Of a stretch of 64,000 nucleotides of DNA, positions 20,870 to 30,514 are shown piece after piece. The stretch's first letter is position 1. The number at the start of each line of letters is the position of its first letter. The DNA comes from Owenia fusiformis. Its lineage: Eukaryota; Annelida; Polychaeta; Sabellida; Oweniidae. Location: assembly GCA_903813345.2 (NCBI GenBank), contig CAIIXF020000009.1, positions 8,862,030-8,926,029 on the forward strand, in the 5' to 3' direction. The translations under genes and the position numbers were made by a program. The notes under the pieces were generated by a model. That model had not been told where the DNA came from. It worked only from the letters and a program-made list of their open reading frames with translations, and did not search any database.

Positions 20870-22804
20870 TGTGACGAATTTGTGATTTTCACTTTTGTTT
20901 TATTTTGAACTTTTATATGTGGAGTCAGTCGACTCTTTCAGAGAGTTTGATGGCTCAAATGTGTACATGCAGAATGTCACGTAGGCACTGGGTTGTTTAC
21001 AGAATCAGCAGACTGAAGTGGAATAAATTAGAATAATAAGTACCCAGCAACCGGTGATCAGCCAATCAGATTCTTTTATTTGAATTTCCCTCCAACTTAA
21101 GTTGTAGTTTTCCCATGATGCAACTTGAGGTGTCTGGATTTAATGTTTGCAATTAACCACGTGAATCAGAGTAAACCAAGATCTTGAAGATACAACACCT
21201 CGTCAGTTTGGATTTATTTATGTGCAAGCGTGTTTATTTAATCTGTAGACTTATTGGAGCATTATTTTGGATATATTGGATTAGTTGCAGTAATCGTTAG
21301 ATGCAGATTGTATTTGGTGTGACTATTGAAGAAAATACAAGACAACAGCCAGTGTTTTGGTGAGTTAGCCATTTTCTTGATTGAGGTTGGCATAAAATGG
21401 GTAATTAGCTGTCCGCCATCTTGCTTTCTTGTTCCCACAATTCCCGGCGGTCGGCCATCTTTGATTATGAAGGAAGTGACGTCATTTTGAGTTTATTTGG
21501 CTCTGTCTAATCTCATTTCTTTGATCGATATTCGTGAGTCATTCTGCTCTGAGTATTGGTGGCTCCTAGTCATTACCCCTCCAAGCTATAAATGCTCCTA
21601 CTTTGTTGAGGCGATCTGACTCTCACCCAGGGTTGTATGTTGAGGAAGGTTTACTCTCATCGGAGCCAAGGTTACATTACCGGAACTGAGGTGCTCCAAG
21701 GCGAGAGATAACAGCTCTGTCTAATCTCATCCTTTGATCGACATTCTAGAGTTGTTATTCTCTACAGAGGTTGTAGTGAGGTTGCTCCTGCGAAGCGGTG
21801 ACTCCGAGAGCAGAAGTTACTCTTTGGAGACAGTGTAGCTCATTGAGTGAGAGCACTCTTTGAGTAGAAGTTACTCTTTGGAGACAGTATAGCTCATTGA
21901 GAGAGAGCACTCTTTGAGTAGAGGTTACTCCTGAGACGAGGCGATTCCCGGGGCTGGGGTACTAGCAGTGTGTGGATCTCGTTCAAGAGTAGAGGTTACT
22001 CCTGAGACGAGGCGATTCCCGGAGCTGAGGTACTCCCAGTGTGTGGATCTCGTTGGAGAGCAGAGGTTTCTCCTGAGAAGTGACGACTCCAAGAGCAGAG
22101 GATACTCCCGGAGCCTGGACCCCTTCCAAGAGACAGTGTAGCTCAAGAGTGAATTGAGCAGAGGTTGTAGAGAGGTATATCCTGAGAAGTGGTGACTCCA
22201 AGAGCAGAGGTTACTCTCGGAGCCTGAACCCCTTCCAAGAGACAGTGTAGCTCAAAGAGTGAAAGCACTCTTTTGAGGAGAGTTTAAAGGTGGTTACTCC
22301 CGTGACAAGGCGACTCCCGAAGCAGAGGTTACTTCCGGAGCCAGGGCTCTTTCCCAAAGACGAGATAGCTTAAGAGGGAGAGCTCTTTTCAAGCAGAGCA
22401 GAGCAGAGTATAGCAGAGAGCAGAGCAGAGTATTGCAGAGAGCAGAGCAGACAAGCAGAGCAGAAAGCAGAGTATGGCAAAGTAGAGTAGAGACGGACGA
22501 ACTCAGAGCCAGAGTGTTTTGAACTCATACTTATACATAGAGACATTTGTATTTGTATTGCTAGCCATAAAGGCATTTGAGGACATTTTGAAATTGATTG
22601 TTATAGTAATTATAGTGTTGAATAGATTGTTAAAATCCCGTAATTGATTGTTTTTTACATTGTGTTTTCCATCTCCTAGCTCAGTGACAGCTGAAGCACC
22701 AAACCAGCTCGGCGCCCGTGATAAACACCTCCGAATCCCTTATCATCGCCACCAGACCTTCTCCGAGGGAGTACGGGTACTCGGCGGGAGTCTGGCGCGC
22801 GACA
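20870..22804 (+). repeat. 5' LTR of the Gypsy element
   Basis: 1935 bp, TGTGACGAAT...GCGCGACA. A TATAAAT at 21587-21593 is a likely promoter box. The stretch 21780-22360 contains degenerate repeats of a phrase like GAGCAGAGGTTACTCCTGAG, and 22394-22480 is an AGCAGAGCAG microsatellite; both are also in the 3' LTR. Confidence 0.95.
21587..21593 (+). promoter_or_regulatory. TATA box of the 5' LTR
   Basis: TATAAAT in the middle of the LTR, repeated at 31232-31238 in the 3' LTR. Its use as core promoter is inferred. Confidence 0.4.
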
Positions 22805-22805
22805 T

Positions 22806-22824
22806 TGGTGGCAGCGGTGGGATT
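22806..22824 (+). promoter_or_regulatory. Primer binding site for tRNA-Leu
   Basis: TGGTGGCAGCGGTGGGATT begins one base after the 5' LTR and is complementary to the 3' end of animal tRNA-Leu (…AATCCCACCGCTGCCA plus CCA). The tRNA identity is from general knowledge of that sequence. Confidence 0.75.
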
Positions 22825-22841
22825 TTTCACTGTTCCTAGAG

Positions 22842-24731
22842 ATGGAGCGGAATATTGAGATGATGGAGGCAGAGAGAAGCCCCCGAACTTCGGAGCATGA
22901 TGGCTCGATTGATGACCCTGGGGTTATCCCAAAGGGGATAACCAGAAGGACACAAGAGCCAGATGATACAGTTGTGTTTAAAGGTGGCCCCAGAAACCTG
23001 GAGCTGGAGACCCAAGATACTCTTCCTTTGGAGCTAAGGGACTCGGGTCTGAATCCAGAGAAGTATGGTGCCATGGGTGGAACAGAGAGATTTTTGCATG
23101 TTCCTGAACAGAGACCAGGGCAGAGAGTGGCCCAAGACAGTACTGGGTATTGGTCAGAGTCCAGGATGCAGTCCAGGATGCAGAGTGAGTTCACTCCCTC
23201 CAAGTTTCGTACTCCTGGAGTACTAGGCAGACAGGACCAGCCCTTCCCTGTTACTTCCACAGAGATCAAAAGTGATCATGGAATGGCCAAGAAGCCCACA
23301 TCAAGAGATGATTCTCTAAAGAAGACGCAGCTGGAACTTTCAAAGGTGGGACAAGATGTGGAGTCCCTGAGGCAGGATGTCCTGGGTATTAAAGGTGGTC
23401 TGGGTCAGAGTCTCCAAGCCCAAGATGAGATGAAGCTCAAAATGAGTCAAGGCCAAGATGAGATGAAGCTCAAAATGAGTCAAGGCCAGGAAGAGATGAA
23501 ACTCGAGATGAGACAATTGCATGAAACACTGGTGAACTTAGTACCTTCAATTGCTTCCTCTCGATGCTCAACTCCACGTAGAAGGTCGATGAAGAGTCAC
23601 ACAGACTTGAGGGAGAAAGAGACTGAGGCAGACATGTTGAGTGAAGGTGCTCCTGAGAAACTGCTGGGAGAGACTTCAAGGAGGTTGAGTTTAATTACTC
23701 GAGAAGAGAATCCTCAATCATCTATGGCCAGATGGGAGGACAAGTTACTAAGGCCTGCAGCTAAGAGGAGTCCAACTCGCTCACAAGGACCTATGCAGCC
23801 CCGGAGAGAGGAAAGGCCCCCTCCATTTCAACAAGAGATACCAGATAGAGAAATCTTGCAGCAAAACCAGTGGGCAGAAGCTGAGGGTCCAAGGAGTCAA
23901 GCTCCTTTTCTAGAGATGAAGATCCCAGAGAAATTCAAGGTATCGGACACTGCAGAGTGGGTAGAGAATCTACAGCAGCCCTCCTCTCGCCCCATGCCTG
24001 TTTATGACCAAGAGATGATTCAAAGAGTGTTTAGGAGTTTTCCTGTGACTAATTCTCGTGAGGTTCCCATGGAGGAAATCCCAGAGCTCAAACCATGGAG
24101 TTTGAGAAGGCAGGATCGAGGTTTCATACCTGCAGAGAGATCTGGAACTCAACCAATGGGCACGCCCACAAAGAGACCAGCTCCAAATATCGCAGTGCCT
24201 AATACATCGGAAGAGGTGCCTGGTAAACTGGCTTGGAAGTCTCGAGACACTGCAACTGAAGAGATTAATAGAACATTGCAGATTGCTGGAGAGGCTATGG
24301 AGATGTGTAAGTCAAATACAGAACAGGTCGTGAATATGTGTAAGGCCAACACTGAGCAGCTGGTGAAAGCACTGGGCTCATCCAACTTTGAGAAAAAGAC
24401 CAAGATAAAGCCTAACCAGTTGTTTGATGGGAAGACACCATGGCTCGATTACAAGGTGTATTTCCAGAACTGCATTGACAGTAATGGATGGAGTGATGAG
24501 GAGAAGCGGCAACAGTTGACAAACCAGTTGAGAGGAGATGCCCAGCAGATAGTGCAAGAGCTGGAGCAAGGCCACTCCTATGATGAGCTGATCGAAGCAC
24601 TAACTAATAGATTCGGACCAGGTGAAAAGGCTTCCATGTATGAGGCAGAACTCAATACAAGGACGAGGAAGCCCAAGGAGTCCTTACAGAGTCTAGGTCA
24701 AAGCATAAGGAGTAGAGGTGTCAAGTATTAA
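22842..24731 (+). pseudogene. gag: Gag, front part, cut by a hAT-like insertion
   Basis: The frame opens 17 bases past the primer site and runs 629 codons; its last seven come from the insertion. The first half is charged and low-complexity, with three near-identical short repeats (DEMKLKMSQGQ) around residue 200. The last 110 residues are a Gypsy capsid domain (FDGKTPWLDYKVYF, DEEKRQQLTNQLRG, LIEALTNRFGPGE). The frame is cut inside the capsid at 24712. The rest of Gag continues after the insertion in the frame of the 25286-30307 ORF. Before the insertion gag and pol were therefore one continuous frame. Confidence 0.85.
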
Positions 24732-25297
24732 CCGGTTAACCGGTTAACCGCCGATAATGCCTTGACCGGTCTGAGTTTTTATGGGCGGTTAGTTGACCGT
24801 GTATAATTCTGTTATTTCCCGCGCTTATTTTGCATGCTAATCCGTTTGGTTTTATGGTGTCAGTTTCACGTAAGCTACTCATACATGTCATAAGTCCCAT
24901 AACTCCTTACAAACATCCAATCAGCAACTTAAATCCCTGCCACATTGCTTTCCCGCGCTTACTTTGCATTTTAATCTGTTTGTTTTTCAAGCGTCAGTTT
25001 CATGTGAGCTACTCATACATGTGATAGGTCCGATAATTCCTTACAAACATCCAATCAGCAACTTTAATCCCTGCCACATTGCTTTCCCGCGCTTACTTAC
25101 ATAGAATAGCGTAAAGCTTGACGAACGTAAAAAATAAACGCCGATATATCATTTTTCCAATTTTTTCAACTTTCAAGATCGAAGATGAAGATTTCATTTG
25201 AAATTATAAGTTCAAATTTCCCGCCGGTTAACCGACTTTAACCGGTAAAAACCCCCGGTTAACCGGTTAATGCTCAAGCGGTTAATTGACACCACTA
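24713..25297. mobile_element. 585-bp hAT-like MITE inserted in gag
   Basis: The ends TAGAGGTGTCAA and TTGACACCACTA are inverted repeats, and the 8-bp ATAAGGAG is duplicated on both sides (24705-24712, 25298-25305): the hallmarks of hAT elements. Subterminal regions are rich in AACCGGTTAACC. The centre holds two tandem copies of a 134-bp unit (24818-24951, 24952-25085) and the start of a third. No transposase. Insert plus duplication is 593 bp, which is not a multiple of three. Confidence 0.9.
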
Positions 25298-28200
25298 ATA
25301 AGGAGATTAGCTGCTCTTGCATATCCTGAGATGCCTCGCTCTTCTCAGGATAGGTTGGCCAGGAAATGTTATGAGAATGCCATAACAGATGATGAGGTCC
25401 GAGCAGCTGTGCATCGAAGAGACCCCAAGTCTCTTGATCAGGCCATAGAAGAGGCTCAGAAGGAGGAGGCATACTTGGAGTCAGAGCGAATCCGGAAAGG
25501 CCTGAAGCCAAAACAGCGGGACCATCACATTGCAGCCGTAACAGATGACTCACAAAGAGACGAACTCCTGAAGATGATGAAGGAGTTCCAGCAAGGAATC
25601 CAGAAGGGGATGCAGGAGGGACTGAAGGAGATTGCAGGAGCTGTAAAGGCCTCCAAAGAGAAGAGAGAACCCTTCATCTGTAGGAAATGTGGAGCAGAAG
25701 GGCATACAGTGAAGAGATGTCCCTTGATTATCTGCTTTAACTGCTCTGAGGCAGGACACATGGCAGTTGAGTGCCCGAGACCCAAGAAAAAAAGAGAGAG
25801 GGATAATAGTAGCTCAACAGTCAACCCAGTTCATTTCCTCGATCGAAGTGGTCAAGAAGTCACAAACCCCGAGAGAGCAGATAATGTTGGAAAGGTAGTG
25901 GCCATGGTGAAAATATGTGGAGTGACTATGGAATTCTTGATAGATACCGGAGCTGTGGTTTCTCTCATGAGTTTGCATAGCTTCAATCGGATTTACTACA
26001 GAGATAGACCAAAGTTGAAATCAGCAAAAGATGTGTTGCTTCAAGCAGATGGTTCTCCACTAGCATCATATGGATCATGTGAACTTGAGGTAGATTTGGA
26101 TGGAAGAATCACTCCCCTCGACATCACAATTGCAGAGATTGGCCAGGATGGGATTTTGGGGACAGATTATCTTATGGCTAGTAAAGCCAACATCAAATAT
26201 GGTTCCCTGCAGATGAACTTCCAAGATCCGGAGGACTCATTAGAGGCGAATACTCAAGGAGAAGTCCAGAGTTGCAGTAGCTCTCTGTTGAGAGAGACAT
26301 CCCCATCCAGTATTAGGAAGCTAGAAAGTTCACCGACTCCTTCCCAGGAAACAAGTGAGAAACAAAGGGAACAAGAGGAAAAGGTGCTCCTGACTGATTC
26401 TGATGAAGGCGAGGTAACGTGTGTCCCTGAGACTGATGTAGAAGATGATGACCAGCCAAGCGAGTGTTTGCCTGGACTTGGGAAACTCCTTGATTCCAGA
26501 GGAACTGCTGGAGTTTCTATAATGGCACCTGAGGCAGTTATCCAGGAGCCTGCAGTCTCGACTCCAGATACCAAGAGAGAGGGTAGCTGTAATCCAACTG
26601 TGCTTGTTTGTGGGAGAGAGGATTATCTCGTCTGCACTGTAGCAGAAGGGGTAGAAGTGCCCCCATTCTCCAAACAAATGGTGACATTGAGAGTAGAAGG
26701 AGCAGAAGACTCTAACCTGGATGGAGTGCTGGAACAAGCTCCTAAATGGACTACACGAGACTTGGAATTGGTGAGTGGATTAATTCATACAGAGAATGGC
26801 CTGAGTTCTGCCGAAGTGTGGAATGACTCACCACTACCCTTATATGTTGGAGAAGGAAGACTGATAGGCCATTTTACATCTTCCATAGCTGGAGTGTATA
26901 CCATGCCAGGGCAGACCAGAGGAGTAAACCAGGTCACATGGAGGGATGAGTCTCTAGACCACTCTTTATCCAGTAGAGTAATGGAAGATGAATCACATAT
27001 ACTGGACATAAAAACTGAAGATGGGATGAGAGGAGCAGCTCTTGAGAGTCAAGCACCAGATGCTCATGAAGAGATAAAGCTCCCGGAATATTTACAAGAT
27101 TTGATGCAGAGAAGCACTGAAGGATTGCAGGAACACCAAAAGGAAGCAGTGAAGAGACTTCTTTACTCTTACCAAGATGTGTTTGCTGCTACTGATGGAG
27201 ATTTGGGAAGAACAACCTGGGCACATCACAGTATACCAACTGGAGATGCTCAGCCGATAAAGCAGTCCTATAGGAGATTGGCCCCAGGACGCCAGGAGGA
27301 AGTTGACTCCCAAATCCAAGACCTTCTTAAGAGAGGCGTGATTGAAGATAGCCAGAGTCCATGGTCTTCCCCCATTGTTCTTGTTAAGAAGAAAGATGGG
27401 ACATGGCGCCTATGTGTCGACTATCGGAAATTGAACAGTGTAACCAAGAAGGATGCCTTTCCGATACCAAACATAGCAGAGACACTTGATTTGATGGGAG
27501 CCTGTGATTATTTCTCCAGTCTGGATCTCTGTTCTGGTTATTGGCAACTGGAGGTGGACCCAGCTGATAGGGAGAAGACTGCATTCTCCGTGCGAGGAGG
27601 GCAGTATCAATGGGTTGTGATGCCATTTGGGTTGACAGGAGCTCCCTCTACATTTTCAAGACTGATGGAGAAAGTGCTACATGGACTCACTCTCCGGACC
27701 TCCTTAGTCTACTTAGATGACGTCATTACATATGCAGACAAGTTTGAAGTTGCCGTGGAGCGCCTGCAGGAGATATTTGGGAGATTCAGAGAAGCAGGAC
27801 TCAGGTTGAAGCCCTCTAAGTGCTCCTTGTTCCGGAGAAAAGTGGAGTTCCTCGGACATATTGTCTCAAGAGATGGAGTTACTCCCAATCCTGCAAAGGT
27901 AGAGCAAATCCTGCAGTACCCCATTCCTAATACATTGAAGCAGGTACGTCAGTTCCTGGGAGGGGTATCCTACTACCGCCGTCACATCAAAGATTTTGCC
28001 CACATAGCTGGACCACTTCATGACTTGACGAAGAAAAATGCAGTCTTCATTTGGACCCATGATTGCCAGAAGGCGATGGATGAACTCAAGCAGCGTTTGG
28101 TAACTGCACCTATCATGGGTTATCCACAAAACGGCTGTACATACATCCTAGACACCGATGCGAGCCTAGAAGCTATTGGAGCTGTCCTGTCTCAAGAGCA

Positions 28201-30307
28201 AGACGGGGAGGAAAAAGTGCTCTATTATGCCAGTAAGAGGTTGAACAGACAGGAGAGGAATTACTGTGTTACGCGGAGAGAGTTGTTAGCGGTAGTGAAT
28301 TACACCAAGTATTTTAAACAATACCTCTATGGTGTGCGTTTCCGCTTGAGGACTGATCACAGTTCACTTAGATGGCTTGTGAACTTTAAGGAGCCCGAGG
28401 GTCAGCTGGCTCGGTGGATCCAGAGTCTTCAAGAGTTCCAGTATGAGGTGGAATACCGCCCTGGTGAGAAGCATCAGAACGCAGACTTGATGTCCAGAGT
28501 TCCCTGTAAACAGTGCAGTCACTGTAATGGACAGTGTGTTACCACAGAGGCAGATGATACTCTGGATGATGTTGTTTTGGCAGTTTCCTTGAAACCTGAA
28601 TGGACCTTGGAGCGAATAGCTGAGGCACAGAGAGAAGATGTAAATCTAGCTCCTTTACTGAAAGTGTTTGAGTCTGGGAAAGCTCAGATTCCTTGGGAGC
28701 AGATCAGTTCCAAATCGACTGTGACAAAGAGTCTCTGGAATCAATGGGACCGCTTGAGAATGGAGAAAGGAGTGTTATGCCGTCTTTGGGAGAGTGAAGA
28801 TGGAAGCAAGCAGCAGTATCAAGTAGTGACACCTGCAGTTCTCCAACCAAGGATCTTGGAGCTGAGTCACTCGGCCAAGACAGCAGGACACTATGGAGTC
28901 AAGAGGACATTGGCTAGATGCAGAGAGAGATTTTACTGGGTAGAGTTGTCTTCTGATGTACGATCTTATTGCAGGGCATGCCGGATTTGCAGTTCTAGGA
29001 GGAATCCTCGTCCTACTAGAAAAGCTCCTTTACAGCAAGTGAGAGTCGGGGCTCCCATGGAGAGATGGGGCATTGATGTACTAGGGCCCTTTCCTACCAC
29101 ACCCAGGGGCAATACAGTGTTGCTTGTATGTGTTGACCACTTTACCAAGTGGCCAGAGGTATTTCCATTGCCGGATCAGAAGGCTCCAACAGTTGCTTCC
29201 AAACTAGTGGATGAAATTTGCTGTAGATGGGGCATACCTAAGCAGCTGCATTCAGATCAAGGCAGGAATTTTGAGTCTGCTGTCTTTGGAGAAGTCTGCA
29301 AGCTCATGGGTGTTGAAAAGACCCGCACAACTCCTTTTCACCCTGAGTCGAATGGACTCGTGGAGAGATATAATGGCACCCTGGTGGACAACATAGTGAA
29401 GCTTCTCGCACCTGCTTATGAGCAAGAGGATTGGGATTTGCAAGTTCCAATAGCCCTTATGGCTTACAGAACCTCTGTGCATGAGGCCACAGGAGAAACT
29501 CCGAGCATGATGATGGTTGGAAGAGAGATGTGTGCTCCTATGGAACAGATGATTGAGACCCCTGTGCTCCCTCCCTTAGAGACTGACTATGCTTTATCAT
29601 TGAGGCAGAGGATGGAGGTTGTACATGAACGGGCAAGAACACAACTGGACTTAGCTTCAGAAAGACAGAAGAGCAGGTATAACAGATCTGCCGATCAGAG
29701 AGTATACCAACTTGGGGATCCTGTGTGGTTGCGGAATAAGCAGAGAAGAGTTGGCAAGTCCCCAAAGTTACAACCAAGATGGATAGGGCCATACCAGATA
29801 GTGGGTCGACTCTCTCCAGTGATTTACAGAATCAAGGAGAAGAAGACAGGGAAGCCAAAAGTGGTTCACCAGAATCTTCTGAAACCATTTGAGTGCAAAC
29901 TACCTGCTACCTGGTCCCGATGGATATCGGCTGATGAAGAACCAGAATGTGCTTCATTACCAGAGCAACCCTTGACTGATTTGAAAAGAATAGAAGATGA
30001 AACCCCGAGCCTGAGAAAGAGAAAGATGGACTCTGAGAGTTTGAGCTCTCCTTCCCCAAAGAAGGTAAAACCCAAAGTGAGAAGGAAGAAAGCCAATGAG
30101 GGGAAAGTTGTTGAGTCTAAATCAAGCTTCAGAGAAGAGTTACCCAGAAAGAGTGAGGATAGCTCTATGGACGACCACGAGAGGAGTGAACTCCAACAGT
30201 CATCCAGAGAGAAGAAACCTCCTCGTCCCACACGGAGAAGACATGTTCCTACATACTTGAAGGATTACAGTTGTGTTGTGTCTGCACCAGCAGACATTCG
30301 TGATTAA
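25298..30307 (+). CDS. pol: Gag end plus Pol polyprotein of the Gypsy element
   Basis: The open frame in this stretch starts formally at 25286 inside the insertion; retrotransposon sequence begins at 25298. Numbering from 25286: two zinc knuckles (CRKCGAEGH near 131, CFNCSEAGH near 149); aspartic protease with DTG near 220 and a GILGTDYL motif; reverse transcriptase with YLDD near 808; RNase H with DTDAS near 955 and TDHSSL near 1022; integrase with an HHCC finger (HYGVKRTL near 1200, CRAC..C near 1230) and catalytic D, D, E near 1264, 1323 and 1359; then a GPY/F module (RWIGPYQIVG near 1498) and a basic tail. No stop or frameshift interrupts it, so Pol is catalytically intact although Gag is cut upstream. 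The roughly 370 residues between protease and RT are divergent. Confidence 0.92.
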   Translation: MRRLAALAYPEMPRSSQDRLARKCYENAITDDEVRAAVHRRDPKSLDQAIEEAQKEEAYLESERIRKGLKPKQRDHHIAAVTDDSQRDELLKMMKEFQQGIQKGMQEGLKEIAGAVKASKEKREPFICRKCGAEGHTVKRCPLIICFNCSEAGHMAVECPRPKKKRERDNSSSTVNPVHFLDRSGQEVTNPERADNVGKVVAMVKICGVTMEFLIDTGAVVSLMSLHSFNRIYYRDRPKLKSAKDVLLQADGSPLASYGSCELEVDLDGRITPLDITIAEIGQDGILGTDYLMASKANIKYGSLQMNFQDPEDSLEANTQGEVQSCSSSLLRETSPSSIRKLESSPTPSQETSEKQREQEEKVLLTDSDEGEVTCVPETDVEDDDQPSECLPGLGKLLDSRGTAGVSIMAPEAVIQEPAVSTPDTKREGSCNPTVLVCGREDYLVCTVAEGVEVPPFSKQMVTLRVEGAEDSNLDGVLEQAPKWTTRDLELVSGLIHTENGLSSAEVWNDSPLPLYVGEGRLIGHFTSSIAGVYTMPGQTRGVNQVTWRDESLDHSLSSRVMEDESHILDIKTEDGMRGAALESQAPDAHEEIKLPEYLQDLMQRSTEGLQEHQKEAVKRLLYSYQDVFAATDGDLGRTTWAHHSIPTGDAQPIKQSYRRLAPGRQEEVDSQIQDLLKRGVIEDSQSPWSSPIVLVKKKDGTWRLCVDYRKLNSVTKKDAFPIPNIAETLDLMGACDYFSSLDLCSGYWQLEVDPADREKTAFSVRGGQYQWVVMPFGLTGAPSTFSRLMEKVLHGLTLRTSLVYLDDVITYADKFEVAVERLQEIFGRFREAGLRLKPSKCSLFRRKVEFLGHIVSRDGVTPNPAKVEQILQYPIPNTLKQVRQFLGGVSYYRRHIKDFAHIAGPLHDLTKKNAVFIWTHDCQKAMDELKQRLVTAPIMGYPQNGCTYILDTDASLEAIGAVLSQEQDGEEKVLYYASKRLNRQERNYCVTRRELLAVVNYTKYFKQYLYGVRFRLRTDHSSLRWLVNFKEPEGQLARWIQSLQEFQYEVEYRPGEKHQNADLMSRVPCKQCSHCNGQCVTTEADDTLDDVVLAVSLKPEWTLERIAEAQREDVNLAPLLKVFESGKAQIPWEQISSKSTVTKSLWNQWDRLRMEKGVLCRLWESEDGSKQQYQVVTPAVLQPRILELSHSAKTAGHYGVKRTLARCRERFYWVELSSDVRSYCRACRICSSRRNPRPTRKAPLQQVRVGAPMERWGIDVLGPFPTTPRGNTVLLVCVDHFTKWPEVFPLPDQKAPTVASKLVDEICCRWGIPKQLHSDQGRNFESAVFGEVCKLMGVEKTRTTPFHPESNGLVERYNGTLVDNIVKLLAPAYEQEDWDLQVPIALMAYRTSVHEATGETPSMMMVGREMCAPMEQMIETPVLPPLETDYALSLRQRMEVVHERARTQLDLASERQKSRYNRSADQRVYQLGDPVWLRNKQRRVGKSPKLQPRWIGPYQIVGRLSPVIYRIKEKKTGKPKVVHQNLLKPFECKLPATWSRWISADEEPECASLPEQPLTDLKRIEDETPSLRKRKMDSESLSSPSPKKVKPKVRRKKANEGKVVESKSSFREELPRKSEDSSMDDHERSELQQSSREKKPPRPTRRRHVPTYLKDYSCVVSAPADIRD

Positions 30308-30514
30308 TGCTGTGTAATCATAAAGAGACATTCTCGACTATGATCGTTGATTGTTTTAGAGATAATGTGTTATATTAGTGTATATAGTCGTGAGTTGTAT
30401 TGTTCATGTTTTGGAGTCTCAAGTTTTGAGATTTATAGCTCTATTGTTAGTTAGAAACATGTATGTTAAATCTTCCTTGTTGGATCGAGGGCGATCCATC
30501 CTGGGAGGAGGGAG
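30308..30514 (+). other. Gypsy 3' untranslated region and polypurine tract
   Basis: Short region after the pol stop with no frame. GGGAGGAGGGAG at 30503-30514 directly abuts the 3' LTR and is the expected plus-strand primer. Confidence 0.85.

Noticed and set aside
30308-30514. Envelope gene after pol
   Set aside because: Only about 200 bp separate the pol stop from the 3' LTR and no frame is present.
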